This document shows positions 10,949 to 25,900 of a stretch of 64,000 nucleotides of DNA, piece after piece. This DNA is from Rhabdornis inornatus. Taxonomy: Eukaryota; Chordata; Aves; Passeriformes; Rhabdornithidae. Made by a program: the position numbers and the translations under genes. The notes beneath the pieces are model-generated. The model was not told where the DNA came from and ran no database searches. It was given only the letters and a program-made list of their open reading frames with translations. Every line of letters starts with the position of its first letter. Positions within the stretch are counted from its first letter, which is position 1. The DNA is taken from contig VWZS01002822.1 in the NCBI GenBank assembly GCA_013397075.1, forward strand, positions 1 through 64,000, written 5' to 3'.

Positions 10949-13900
10949 CTAAAGGAGAGAGAACAAGTGTAAGAATTCAGGACCAAATGCAGTTTGAGGT
11001 GGGAAGGGCGGGCACACAGCATGGAGCCGGCAGGCACACACTGCGGGAAGCACACGGACGCAGTCCCAGGCTCTGCAGCGGAGGAAGCGGGGATGAGGCA
11101 GTACAGACTGCTCAGCTTAAAACAGCAAAAAGCAATGCCTTACTGGTGCTTTATTCATACTTCACCGGTTCCCTTTCACAGTAAATATAGACAGGGATTT
11201 TCATATAATTTCATGGAACATATGCATGTGTCTTTGACAAAATTTCCTCTGCATTAGATACAGGCAATGGGATCCAGCTGAGGAGAGATTGGTGTTGTCC
11301 CTTTTGAACATCATGGGATATTTTGTAGGATCGGTTAAAAGGAAGCAAATAAGCAAAGCTAGACCCTGGGAAACACCAGGGCAACTAAAGGGCAAGGGAA
11401 AAGTCTTTGAAAGAAAAGACAGTTTTTGATTTTCAGTCATTTATGACGCCTTTGAGAGTTCTCAAGGGAGCCAATGCTCAAATTCTTGACCATCCTTTAA
11501 AAGCCAGATCTAAGGAGCAATACAGCTCTCTAACAGTCACACCTTGAGTATCAACCAACTCCTCTCCTAGGCTCTCAAGAAAGACATATTTTAGCAAGGC
11601 AGGGTGTGCCATGGCCAAGCAACCTCTTCAACTGCTCCCAGCAAAGTGTTTCTAAAGATGAGTCCCCAAACTGAAGTCTGAATCACACAGGCATCAAGCA
11701 TCTGTACAAAGCTGTCACCTTCTGTAGCAGCTGCTTGTGTTGCAGCCCCATACCAAAGCTAATGAAGCATCCCACAGAGAAGTGGAAAAGTCATTCTTTT
11801 GTCAGCCCACACCAAATGCAGATGACTTGGTAAATCTGGAAGAGGACCAAAACTCTGAAAACAATGGCCAAAAAATGCCTACTTTTCTAACATTTTGTCT
11901 AAAGTAAGTCAAGTATCAAAACTGCTCACATCAATGCAAACATATACATTAACTAAATGGGCAAGAAATATACAGTCAAAGATGTATCACAGTTTATTAA
12001 ATCAATACAGGCTTCTTGATTTATTAATCTATTGCTTGTTGTTGTCATGCAAAAATACCAGAGTACAACTACTTGAAGACCAAGCACTATTCAATGAGAC
12101 TAAAGGCAGCTTTAGGCCAAACAGTAGTTACACTCAGTTCTCATTTGAGTGTAACTAGCTGTCCTAAATGCAGCACAGTTTCTATTCCCTGACACCACAG
12201 CCATATCCCTATAAACAGGAAGGTCTTGCCCATGCAGAAGAACTGGCATGTACAGAGCAGCTCCTGCACACGTGGCACTGCTCAAGCAAGCAAACATGGG
12301 ACTGATGAACACAAATGCACAAGAGCACATGCAAGCTCAACCATGCCTGTTTCACTGGTCTTGGTTTGGAAGAGTAGACATTTAAACTTGTCAAATGGAA
12401 AATTGTAGGTTACCCATGACAATGACAGATGACGCTGTTTGTAGCCACAAAGTGCACCATAAGAGCAAATTGATGTTTAAGTTGTGTGTGTTGCACCTAC
12501 CCAACATGTGCAGACACAGGTAAATTAAGCAGTCTGCCTTTGGTCTTGCATCCTCCCTTAAAATGCTGCCTTTGGCACTTTGTCTGTACCTGCCTGATCC
12601 AAAAGGAAGGGATTTACATTATCTCTGAAAAGCTGTACTGCTGACAGGTAAAGGTGAAGCACTTGGCCTTGAGGAATACCCCACCCCCAATCCAGACTTC
12701 TCTTTGGGACCTGAAGCATCTGTGGTTGCCGCTGAACCCTTCCCTCCTACCTGAAGCCCAGCAAATACAGGGGCTACTACGCATCCATGAGGAATTCCAG
12801 CCCTATACTGAGCATGTAAGTAGGATTTATAGGCCTTACAAGAGAGATGAAATTCATGTTTTAGTTATAAGAGCCTACCGATTTGGCTGGTTGGACTGTA
12901 TTTTTTAAAAATATTTCTGCGTGCAGCATAGTATGACTGCATTATACTAGTATTTCATCAAACCAAAATACCCAGTGCTGGAAAGAGCTTCATTTTAGGG
13001 CTGATTACAATAATTTTCCTCTGATAGTGAGTGAGTGATAGATAAAAATCTAGTGGATGTGTAATACTGTCAGCAATCACAAGCCCTGTGCACTCATCCT
13101 GACTCTCAGCAGCACAACACAAATGGGTTATTTATCTAGGTCATTACAGCAGCATGTATTTATTGCTCTGTTACAGTCATTGCAACACCCAGGGTTTAAG
13201 ATTTGGGAACAGATAACTCAGTTCCACCACACAGGCAGTTCTGTTTCAGGCACCCCTGCATACAGACATGCCCCTTGGACTCCACAGCTCTTTGCCATGT
13301 ATAAGCTCTCTTAGACAACAGTGGCCCACTAATGGCATTTTCCCCCTCCTACTTCTGCATGGGCTTAGATAATCCCTGTTTTTTTCTACCTAAACCCCAC
13401 TCTTTATCAACCCATGATCTAACCCCAACCTTACAGAAGTCATTGAGAGACTCATGTGATGCAAAGATCTTCAGGACCAAAAAAGGGCAGGCAGAGTTTT
13501 GTACAGGGCCAGGTAAAGCTTCTACTAAACAGGATCAACAGGCAAGCAAAAAAAACCAAAAACTTCTCAAAAACCCTGAGCTCAATTTCAAACTCAGCTT
13601 CTCCCTTATTTTCTAAAAGTAAATCACATTTACATGATGAATGGAAGATTTTTCTTCTTTATAAAACAAAATTTTCTCTTGGATCAAGTTTGATCTGATA
13701 TATACATAAATATACTAGCCCTAGCTATACTAGTTTTACCTTTCATATTTCTCCAAAATCCATTACTTTTCCAGCTATGCTGGAAGCCTTAACTTTGCAT
13801 GTCTCATTCAGGTAAGTTCATGTCAGAGCTTTGCAAGCAGCTGTGCATTTTACAAGGCCAACAAGGGCAGAAGGTCCAGGTGGAGCCCTTGAAAAGGCAA

Positions 13901-16900
13901 GACTAATTTATCTTAGAACTGCTGCTCCTTACGATTGAAGTGGTCTTTGCTTATAAGTAAACTCTTACAATTTCATTGAGATAAATACGACAAACAGCTG
14001 TACTAATTGTGACTCCATTTGAGGACAAATCAAACTGGTATGATTCCCAAACCTAAACAAGCTGGGAATCCTCATGCGTAAAGCCTTATGCAAGACTCAA
14101 ACTGTGAACACTCAGGGGATTAATTCATTCTCCTGGAACAAGGGTCTAAAGCAAAAGAGCAGTTTTCTTGCTATTTTAAATCTGTGAGTCATGTTTCTAC
14201 CTGCACTAGCATCCCTTCTTTGGCATGAGGGCTAGGGGTGCAGAAGAAGAAGCTTTCACTGTATCCAAAGCTCCAGATTCAGCTTGGTTTGCTCCTTCTT
14301 CCCAAGAGACAGCTATTCTTTCTGTTCTTCTTAACAATAATCCCCCAACTTTCAAACTTCTAAAGTCATGCTTTATGTTTCAAGACCTTTAATACTACTG
14401 TTGGCAATATTATTCCCAAAAGACACATCTCAGGCACTGAAATGCTTCTTTGCAGGTCTAAAGAGGTCTGTGAGATCCACGGAGGTGGTTATGCAAAACA
14501 GAACTATGCCTGGGAAAAGAATATTTAAGCACATGAGTGGCTCCCAACTGATTCCAGACATTTTGACTGAATGAAGCTCTGGAAGAGATTTTCCTCAGAA
14601 AGTCTAGTGTATCCTATGTAAACCAGAATTAACAAGAAGGTTGGATTAATATCAAGAAATAAGACTTGCTTCCAAATTTTTTCCTGCAGTTAGATGCAAA
14701 TTGAAGTACAAAAATGGGAATGGCAGGCCCTTGAAGAAAGAGGCCTAACTTTTCTTGTTTAGTCTCATTCCTGACAGTAAATCCTGGTTTTGGAATGTAA
14801 GATAAATAACCTTGTCCTTTTGCTTTCTTGGCACTTTATTGGGAGATTTATCTCACCCCTGAAATAGTCGAGGACACTAACCACTAAATTTAACTGTATT
14901 ATTAATAAGATCCCTTTTTCTTTAGGGGAAAAGGGTGCCTCTGGCACTAATTGTCAATTTTATGACAATTAGTGCCAGAGGCACCCTTTTCCCCTAAAAA
15001 AAAAGGGATCTTATTAATAATATCAGCAGAGGCTCAAGATTTGGCAGGACATGGACAAAGTACACAGCAAGTGAGGCAGAGAAGCTCCTCCAGCTTCCAT
15101 CTATGGCTTTGCATGACTGTCAGGTGGGGCCTGAAGAATCAACCATCATTAATTTTGCACTGAAGGCAGGTGAATTATGTCCATGGATTATTATTTGTGC
15201 TGTACTGCAACCATCAGTTGGGCAGTAGGAGAAATTCTCAATCATACTGTGTAAGGGATGTTGCTTCCTCTCAGCTTCTCACCCCTGCCATCCTTTAGAT
15301 GACGCACATTGTTTCTGTGTGAGGAAGGCCAAAGAATTTAAACTTCTCTCCCTCTATTCCCACTGTCCTTGCCCAAGTGTGAGACAATCTGGCTTGGTTT
15401 GTGTGGATTGCAATGGCCGTTGTCTGAGGTACAGCTTGCTCATCAGTTGAAAAGCTCTGCGGGTGAAGCTGTTCTCTCTGCTTGGCTTTTTAAAGCATCA
15501 TTCCTTTCCCAAGACCCTGACTCCAGAGAGAGACAAAGACTGGATTTGTTGTCTTCGTTTTAGTGCCTTGTCAGAGGGTGTTTGCTATTCCAATGTGTAA
15601 TTTCAGCCATGCATGTCCTGCTGACTAGGAGGGAAACTGGGCAGCTTGCTGCCTGCAGGATTAATTGGATGCTTACTCAGTGTGGGGTTGGAACCACAGA
15701 TGGAGCCAAGGGAGCTGAATCCCAAAATTCAAGCTTTCATCCTCTTTGAGCACTATGTTTAAAACATCACACAAACTTGCTTAAAGCCAGAGGCGCTCCT
15801 GCTGACAAGCTGCGAAATGAACACAACTCTAACAACAAGGTGTAGTATTTGTTGAACAGATACAGGGTGAGCTTTATGCTGAAACGCTTTATAAAATCAC
15901 AGGGAAAATTGATTTCCTTGACTGTTCCTAGCCACAAACAGATGCTAATAAAAAGAAAACCTTCTTATCACAACAACTACAGCAGGGTAATTGCTGGCTG
16001 AATTCCGTTCCATTCCTTCTTCCATCCCCCACAAAAGATAAAACAAAGCTGTGTATAAATATGTCAAATGCCAAATGCGAAACTGGATATGGGGATCTTC
16101 TTTCAGCATTGTCGTTCTTCAATGCTAAGGAAGCATGACAGATATTTCTAGTTTAGATATAGATGTTTCTATCCCTTGACTTTCACCACACACAAATGCT
16201 AGTTAGCTCCAGTAGTACATTTAGAGACAAAAAACTCTTATCAATGTAAGTATTTCAAGTAAAGATAAAACCCCATGATGCTATGTCAAGGAGCTTTACA
16301 ATTTTTCAGGCTGAAGAACATCTACCTTTTCACAAATTCCTCTATCCCATCAACCCAGAACTAGATTAAAAAAACCCCAAAAAACTTGAACCAGCAATTC
16401 CAGCAATTGCAATATCCAGCCTCCTTTGCTGTTCTATATATTTAACAGGAAAGTGCTTTCCCTAATGAAAGAGTAATAAAATCCTTGACTACACCTGTCT
16501 GAAACCTTAAAAAAGCTAAAGGATAACCAAATTATACTTGTTTTGTCCCATTTTTATAGCAAAAATTTTGAATGGAAAAGCAATTAGCTTTAACATCTGC
16601 TCACAACTCTATCAGCAGTAAGTACAGGTAACAAGATAATCTAAACTCTGAGGCTTTGTTCCATATCCAGAATTGGAAATTCAGTTCTGTTCTTGACACA
16701 AGCCTAATCCTTTGACCCATTTCTTAGCTTGACACATTTAAACTTATGCTTTTCTTTTCCTGTGTATTAACCCTTGTGAATGCCATCTTACCTGGCTGCT
16801 TCCTTGCAGATACAGAACAAGAGGTTCACTCTTGGGGATGGTCACCCACATTTTGTACCAAGTCTTCCCTTTTTCAAAGAAGTGGAGGTAGCTGCTGAAG

Positions 16901-19900
16901 AGGCTATTTTCAGCTGCAAGGATGCTTTGCTTCTGGATGAAGGAAAAAAACACAAACAACCAGAGCTGCTTCCATTTATGTTCAGGTGCGCAAAAGACTT
17001 AGAATTAAATATAAAACATTCAAATGGTGCAGAGTCAAATAACACTTGAGGGCAAATGTCGGATAGGCCATAACCAAATAAAAATTAATAATTATTATAT
17101 ACAATTAATAAATAGCATGATTCCATGTAACAGAGGCAGAGGCTGAACCACCATTCCCAGCGGACATGAAGCTAAATTCAACTTCCACCCAGTAAATTGA
17201 GAATGGTAATTAAGATGATGCAGATCATCTCTTGCTTAGCAAAGTAGGCTGGGAGATTACTTCAAATTAATGAAAAAGGTTTCTTAACAGATCCTCTTGT
17301 GCATGGATGGAGCCAAATCAGAGTCCAGAAAAAGACTGGAAGAAATTGTTGTGTTCTGATAGAAAGCAAAGAAAATCAAAATTCCTGTTTGCATTTGGAT
17401 TTGCACAGAAGTCTCCTGAAGATTTCTGGCAGCTGCTAATAACATTCGTTAAGTGGCAATCTCCTCAGCTGCTACTAAGCTTGTTTAAAAAGTTTAATGT
17501 AAATAGAAGTGAAAGAAAAAGCCTGACTCTGATATTTTCTTTCTATACACTGGCTTTCTTGCATTTTACCTCATCCTTTGAAGATTTAATAAAAAAACTA
17601 GCAGCCTGAGTAGAGGAGGGAAAAAATGACACTTTTCCTTGGGTTTTTACAGCTTTTTGCTTTAATCTGCTTTCTGAAGTAAAGCAATGGGTCACATTTC
17701 ACTGGTTAACCTCTCGGCTTTTCAGATGAACAGGGCTCTCTCTTCCCTGTGTAGGTGCAGGTTTGCACCCCAAACTTTTCCTACTGAAACAGTGCTGCAA
17801 AGTTTGTCATGAGATACCACAGTATTGGCACCCATGGAGAGCTCATCATCCGTAGGCACAGCTGGAGCAGATAATCACAGAATCACAGAATGGTGTGGGT
17901 CAGAAGGGACTGTAAAGACCATCTCATTCCAACCCCCTGCTGCAGAGGGGAATATCTGATACCATATGTAAAGGTTTTGATGGGGTCAGGTTCTGGATCC
18001 AGAACTTCCTCTGCACTCTGCAGACCTGGTAGCTCAGGGCAGGGCAAGATGGACCTGCAGTTTTACCCCACTCTGTTGCCAAGATCTTGGATGTGTTTGG
18101 GTACAAAGCTGACAAAGCCCCCAAGCAACAGAGTTGCTACATGGAATTAAAAGTGATAAAACAGATCTTATTTTTTGAATAGTTACTGTGCACAGATCAA
18201 GATTGGAAATACACCATAATAAAAAGAAGTCAGAGGGTTTTCCTTCTTTTTTGTAAGTTTGGATGTTGAAGCTTAGCTGCTAAAACTGTATGCATCCCTG
18301 TGTGATCAGCATCCTATGATGAACGCTCACCATCTACAAACATCATCCAGGCTGCAGGCGTGTTCAATGAGAGTTATAGGTCAGAGGATTAAACACCATG
18401 GTGGAGTAGAAAAGAAAACCAATTTGATTAGTTTTTAATAAATACACTAAAGAAAGAGAGAGCCTCACAAAGCTTCTTAGCCAAAGACTGTACCTCTGCA
18501 GCTAGTCTTTTCTTTTGTTCCCCAACTGCTTCCACCCCAGGGCTGCACGGGCTTGCTGGGAGATGCAGGAAACACTCTTTACACACTCGATTATGGCGGC
18601 TGTTATCTGCAAGTGGCTTAAACTCAGAGCATTTTGCACAGATCACCTGTAACAGACAGGTGGTGTTTAATTAGCCATGTTTAAAACACAACCCTTTATC
18701 AAAGAAATTGACTTGCAGAATGGTTGTTAATAAAGCAAAATTCTATGAAAGTTAATGTAAATGTAAGATAGAGAGACCAATATTCACTATATCTACCTCC
18801 ATTAATAAATGATGTGTTTGTGATCCCATGCCATATACCAAAATACCAAATTAAAGAAAATTTATGTCTTTAGGGAAATACTGTATTACTAACATCATTC
18901 AAGTTTGGTTTTCTTGTCTTTTCTTATAAGCTTTTGTAAGTCAAAAAGAGCTTAAGTTTAAGAAGCAATTAGTGCTCTCTAATGGTCTAAGAAGGACTGA
19001 TTTTCAGAGTGAAAGTGGCTGACATTCCTCATCAATCAAGGACATCCTGGAGAACTGTGGAATCCAGAAAGCAGCAACTATTTTAAGAACATAGTCCAAT
19101 ATATTGTCCATTAAAAATTATTTGTCTGCCTCAGCTGCCAAGAGCATGCACTGGCACATTGGGCCCAAGGAACCAGTGCTTGGAAAGAATGCTGGATCTG
19201 CAGCTCCAGAACCTGTTTTCATGCTAAAAATTTGTCTCTAATACACTTGCTCCAGGAAGAGAAACTGTTTACTAGGGTGTCAGCCTGATGGACATCCATT
19301 CTGAATTTCTGTACAATAATGACCACAAACCTGCAGCACACATATATGTTGTTACATGGTTCACTGTAAGACTTTAATTACTATATGAAGAGGACTGCCT
19401 TAATTCAGGAAGTGTTACCCAAACAAAAGCAAGACAGTATTTTTAGCAACATGATAATCTTTCCTTGAGACAAATTAACTTCTTTAATTCAAATGCTATT
19501 GTCACACCACAAGGCATTGTACAACAAACAATAGTTTAACAATAAATTATTAGTGATCTAATTCTTGTTATCTCTCTGTTCCTGGAGGAAAGCCATTATT
19601 TCATTTCTTTAGTTACGTTAACTTTGCAATGGGATATTTTAAACCCCCAGAAATGTATTTCATGATTTAAGCAATTATTAATAAAATCAAACCAGAAGGT
19701 TGAAAATCCTGACTCCAGGGTAAAAATGCCTCCTCCACAGCAGTTTAATTTCAATTGCTGAGACTGAGGTTTCTTTAAATACCTTAACTATACATTTAGA
19801 TCTCTCTGCAGCTGAAAATTTATCTCTATTTCAAATTACTAATGTTATTTAAATAACATTACTCTTAGTTACATTAGGAATACTGAACGAGGTTTCAAGT

Positions 19901-22900
19901 CATCTTACAGTAACCCATCTCATCTTGGCTACGGTTATGATTTACAGGAAAAAAAAGGAATTCAGTCATCAATAAATGGCTCTAAGGGAGGTGGCTAAGG
20001 GCCTTCAGTAAGCCAGCCTTGCCTCTCTGGGATAAAATTTCTTTGGTTTTTCAAGCAGGAGGAAACCACTTTTACACAACCTTTCTTTAGGGAAAGAAAC
20101 ACAGAATCACGGAATATGCTGAGTGGGAAGGAAACTGCAAGGATCACCAAGTCCAGCTCCTGGCTCCACACAGGGCATCCCCAAGAGTCAACCCCTGTGC
20201 CTGAGAGTGTTGTCCAAACTGTCCTGGAGCTCTGGCAGGTTTGGTGCTGCGGCTGCTTCACTGGGGAGCCTGTTCCAGTGCCTGACCACTCTCTGGGGGA
20301 AGAACCTCTTTCTAAAATCCAACCTAAACATCCCCTGACACAACTTCAGGCCATTCCCTTGGGTACTAGAAAGAGATCAGAGAAAGAGATCAGAGTCTGC
20401 CCCTCCTCCTCCCCTCAGAGGAAGTTGTTGATCCCTGTTAGTCTCCCCTCAGTCTCCGCTCCTCCAGGCTGAAGAGAAGAAGTGCCCCCAGCTGCTCCTC
20501 CCATGGCTTTGCTCACTTTGCCATCTTTGTTGCCCTCCTTTGGATGCTCTCTAATAGCTTTATCCCACCTTTAATACTGCATGTTCAACTGTTCACGTTA
20601 GAAGAGCTGTTGTCTGGGTGAAGTGAAGCTGTGTTAAGGCCATTGCTTCCACAAACTACAACCCCTTCCCCCAGATACACATCCACCCACAGGAAAAGCA
20701 CCACCTCTCTTTCTGTCCACTGAGGCACTGAATTTGCCATTAAACCAGCACAAACTAGGACCCTGGCACCAGTTTTGCCCTTTTCCCCCCTGATACCCAG
20801 AGAGTAAAGCAAGTGGAAAAACCTGATCTGACAATGACTTGCCATGAACCAGAATGTCTTTTAGTGCCTGCACTGAAAAAGATTAAAAATTGTCTTCAAT
20901 GGTCTCTGCAGAAGAAACTCAAGAGTTGAGCATGCTGGGATACTTACTGCCCCACACTGCTTACAGTGATGCCGCCTCTTCGTGATGGAGTTAAAGCTCT
21001 CGCTGCAGCTCTTACAAGACTGTTTCTCCTTGTCTCGCTTGGATTTGGAAGATTTCCTACAGGAATCACTCTGAAATTAAAAATACAAGTACGTGATTAA
21101 AAAATAAATAATAAAAACTATGAAATTGTTCATAGAGTTCTACTGACAAAGATCCTCTTTGGGGTTCACACCATTTTAGGAAAGAATCTGCATGGCCCTG
21201 CTGCTTGCCTTAGCTGGAGGGCTGGCTGGCTCAACCATCAGGGGCCTCAGGGGGACATTATGCAGTCTGAGCCCCTCTCTGCCCACTCGTCTCCTAAGCA
21301 CCACGGAGCAATCTTCTCTCCCTGTCTGTCACTGAGGAGGTGGAAGAATGGCCAAGGTGAACCTCTCAAGAAAAGCTTCCCTTCCAGCACTCACCTCTTC
21401 TTCCTTTTTCAAGGTACAGGTTGACTGTGTGAGTGTGTTGTAAACTTCTCTCCCTTGGTGGGGAGGAGATATGAAGATTTTGGGGAAAATGGCTTCACTG
21501 AAGAAATTAATGGTGTTGGGAGTGGACTTTGCACCACCCAAGTTCAAATGCTTAATTTAGGAGTTTTCTTAGGCCAGTTTCTTGGGCCTCCCAGCCCAAG
21601 ATGAAGCATAAAGCTCCTCAGGAAAGCAGGGACACCCACACCAGGGACCTGCACTATCTGCTGTGGCCAGGCAAGGTTAGCCTCTAAATCCAAGCCAGTA
21701 CCTAAAGTCACTCAGCAAACCCAACTGCACAATTTCCTGATAAATTGAATAGCATTACTGGATGCAGCATCAACTGGACTTCCCATGCCTGGAGGTGTTC
21801 AAGGCCAGGTTGGATTCAGCTCTGAGGAACCTGGTCCAGTGAAAAGTGTCTCTGCTCATGGTGGGGGTTGGAATGAGATGATCTTTAGGGTCCCTTTCAT
21901 CCCAAACCACTCCATGATTCTATGATTAACATGCCAACATGCACATTACAAAAATACAAGGTGCTGTATATATGTCTTTAAGTGTTTAATGAATGCCACA
22001 ATATTTCACAGTATTTGTCTACATTGTCAGAATACACTGAGAACATGAGAGTTTGAAACATTGCTATTGTAGCTGCAGAAAAGATAATAAAAAAATCTTT
22101 ATTACTTAGCAAATTCCAGTGAGCTATTATGGAAGACTTTTTCAATAATATGTTATTTAACTGCTGACACTGAATAGCAAACAAGGACATGTGTTGTAAC
22201 TCACATTGTTCATCCTAGATAAATTTAACAGTCACTTTGCAACTGTGTCCTTTATTACACAAGCTACTTTATTTACTGCTGATGCCTTTTAAAAGGGGTG
22301 CTAACACAGAGCTGCCCTCACTTCAGCATCTTGATACTAATGAGCTTGAGCAACTTCCATATTTCTTATCTTTCTCAATATACCCAACTCTGTTTTGAAG
22401 CTGCTGAGTCTGACACGATAAATCACATAAAATCTGTTCAGAACCAGGATCTACTTTCAGACCAGGCTGTTTTGACTGCTAATTTGCTTTTACTCTGCTG
22501 CATTTAAACCTCCAAATCCTGAGAGTTTCCTCCAATTTTAAAGTTTTGATGGAAAAATAGCATATATCCCAGCAAGAGGTACAACTCATGTGACTGCAAG
22601 ATGCGGGCCTGTGGCTGGCCTTCTTAGGTGAGCAGAGATCTGAACTTAGTCAACTATGCAGCCTCCATTTGCTTCTTAAATGCAGGGAAGAATCACCAAA
22701 AAGCTGGTAGGAATAGCAAGAAAAACAGTGGGCTTAGGAGACTGCAGTTACCATTATTTATTACTTGCTATATAGTCGGAGAATCACGCAGTCCCAGAAT
22801 GGTTTGGGGTGGAAGCGACCTCAAAGCCCATCCAGTGCCACCCTGCCATGGGCAGGGACACCTTCCACTGTCCCAGAGTGCTTCAAGCCCTGATGTCCAA

Positions 22901-25900
22901 CCTGCCCTTGGCCACTGCCAGGGATCCAGGGCTTCTCTGTGCCAGGTATTTCATTCTGTCTGGGCCAGCAGGTAGAAATTCGGCCCCAATATTGTTCATG
23001 TAACTCATAAATACAGTCTGATGAGACTCTTACCTGAGCAGACACATGAGCTACAAAGCAGTTTTAATTCTTTTCCTTCTCATTATGCTCTTACAGGTGT
23101 ATTTTCCATTTATAAATGAACTACTTGGAGCAACCCACAATGGGGTAGAACATCAGCAAGTGCTTCTAGAAATGCTTACTAAGTGAAAAATTTTAAATTA
23201 TATAGTAAATTTTCTACTTTGTAATATTTTAGTTTGTTTCTCTGCATGCCAACATTATACATGCAAGACGATGTGAAGATCTTTACCACAGGCTCGTATT
23301 TCCTCCTGCACACAGAAGTCTGAGCATAACCTGCACTAGCAGTGCAAAGCAGCAAAAGAGGTACCATTATGCTGTAGATAAGCAGATGATCATTCCTGCA
23401 GAAGGATTTCACTGCCTGGTTATGCAAACACTGAAGGAAAATCCCAAAAGCCTCTCAAGCAGGCTGGGGAAGCACAGGAAGGTGCTCCCAGTTTGCTGGC
23501 CACCACTACCACCAAGTGGCTTGCATGTGAAGCTGTTGAGCACACCATGTATTGCTTGAGCTCTCACTGAGCTGTTACTAAAGGGATGTCAGCACAAAAA
23601 ATTCATATTTTCTGAGGCTGAAACTAACATTTTTATTCATTATTCTCATTGATATTATCCATTTTTAGCAAAATTAGAGCCCAGAATCAGTACTACACAA
23701 TTTTGGGTACTTTAAACTTTCTCTTTTTGATCAACTCAATTTTTATTTCTATCTCAGGAATTAAATTTTTCTTTAAATACATGATTAAAGGAAAATTACT
23801 TAACATATCAAGAAATGTTATGCAAATCACTGACACAACTATTTATAATCAACTAAAGAGATTAAAGATTTTTATTTAATTCCAAATAAAATTTACATTT
23901 CCCAAAGATACTTAAGACCAACCAAAATTTTTATGCAGCTTTGGGTTTTTTAATACTATAAAACATTGGGGTTTTTTTTAAGTAGCTCACTAAATTCAGC
24001 TTCTGTAACTCAAGGCACAAAGCACTAATCACAAAACTAACTATAAATAAAGAAAAAATTGTTGCATTTCTTTATAAATAAAGAAATAATTGTTAAATAT
24101 AAAGTGAGAACAAAAAATAACCAGCATGGACCACAGTAATCACAGACACTTATAACTTGTTTTTTGTATAGGTCAGGTTGCTGGCTTGTTTAATAGTTTT
24201 GCATTGACACTGTGCACTCTACCAGAAGGTTCCAAGCTTGGCCAGAGGTCTGGAGGAGCTGTTAAACGGCTCCTTTGTTACTAAAATCATCAAGTTAATA
24301 CAGAACACCCTATAGCACGTCTCTAGATAAGGGTATTTTTGGTGGTTGTTTGTTCTTGTTGAGGCTAATTTTCTGTAAATTCAACTGACCCTAGGCATTT
24401 CCTAAAAATCTTTTAATCTAGAAGAGAGAGGTAAGAATGATAAAAAATAGACCTTGTTAAGGACTCAAACATTTGAGTATGACTCAGCAGCAGTCATAGC
24501 TGTTTTACTGAGCAAAATGAATAATACCTTTGAAAGCATATTTTGCTTCTGTGGCAGTCAATGTTTTACAGGCCAGAGACATAAGAAAGTATTACCATCT
24601 CTTCCTCTGCACTAGCATGCATGGAAAGCATACTGTAGAAGAAGTGTTACTCAAAATTTGGTTCTGGAGATGAAATCCTGAGTTACACAATGCAACAGCA
24701 TTAATCAGATAGATTTCTTGGTATCTTTTTGCCCTTCTCCCTTCAAGTAATCAGTGTAGCTCCCTATCACAATTTAAATACATGCGCACAAGAACAATCA
24801 ACCAAACAAAAAAACTCTCCAAAAATCCCAACAAAAAACCAAACAAAAAAGCTGACACAAACCTCCCCCTCTCCAAACCAACTGTTACAAACTGAAGGAA
24901 CCAGCTCTAATGCGTGTTCAGCATATATCCACTACCAAACGAGTTATGGTGCTTTAAGAAGTCTGTGCATGCTTTAAGAAGTCTGTGCATGCTTTAAGGA
25001 AAAACCCACACACATCCAGCACTGTTAATAAAGTAATGTCACCTGTCTAGCACAGCAAACTGGAGAGTTTATTTCCTGTTTTTTATGACACATCTGAGCA
25101 GGACTCAAATTCTCTGATGCTGCAAATGACAAGTAGCTATGGGTATAACTTAGCCAGGAAACTAATGACAGCACAACTGAGGCCACAGACAGCAGGACAG
25201 AAACCCTACAAACCTATATGAAGTATGATTATTTTTTCCTGCTACAAAAGAAATGTAACCCACCTCCCAAGACTGCTCTGACTAAAGTATTAGCTTTGAA
25301 TTACTCACCCCTCCTAATGCACCACCATCTGCTCCTGGCATTGATTCCACTGAGCTGGTGCTGGCTATCTGAGGAGAAGCAGAATGACACAGAACAGTTT
25401 CAACATGGATGTTCTTCCTCAAATATATTAAACACTGAAGAAAAAAACAAAACAAAACAAAACAAACAAAAAAAAATCTAGGGCGGGGCAGGGGAACAGA
25501 AAAGGAAAAGAGTTTGCTTTCAGTCCCTCAACTCTTTGCTTGTGAGCAGACTTTAATTAATAAAATCAGATCACAGAATCATAGAATGGTCTGAGTTGAA
25601 AGGGACCTTAAAGCTCATCTTGTTCCAGCCCCCTGCCATGAGCAGGGACACCTTCCACTAGTCAGGTGCACATGTCACACATGTGCTCAGCCATCCTCAA
25701 ATATGGGCTGGACTCTGATGTGGAGGATTTTACAGATGGCACTGAATTGCCAACCTGCCTTTGGGTGCAACCTGTGCCTGTCCCCCACATTCTGCAGATA
25801 GCCAGTGCCATGGTTTGAAGCACACTTCTCTATGGGAGCCTGCCAGCCAGACCAGCAAGGGCTCTGTGAAGGCACTTGATTCTGAGAGGAAGGAAATTTA

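Larger units (their letters stand above)
21071..25308 (-). other. FGD3: FGD3 intron before the FYVE exons
   Basis: 4.2 kb. Contains CR1 fragments at 21765-21930 and 22780-22985 and a short tandem repeat at 24951-24998. No other feature recognised. Confidence 0.7.

Noticed and set aside
12350..12375. GGTCTTGGTTTGGAAG as a possible LTR start
   Set aside because: Only about 11 bases resemble the LTR start and nothing downstream matches.
18469..18646. Donor GAG|GTACAG inside exon P
   Set aside because: It ends in phase 0 and exon Q needs phase 1; the TTT|GTGAGG site keeps the PH2 frame.
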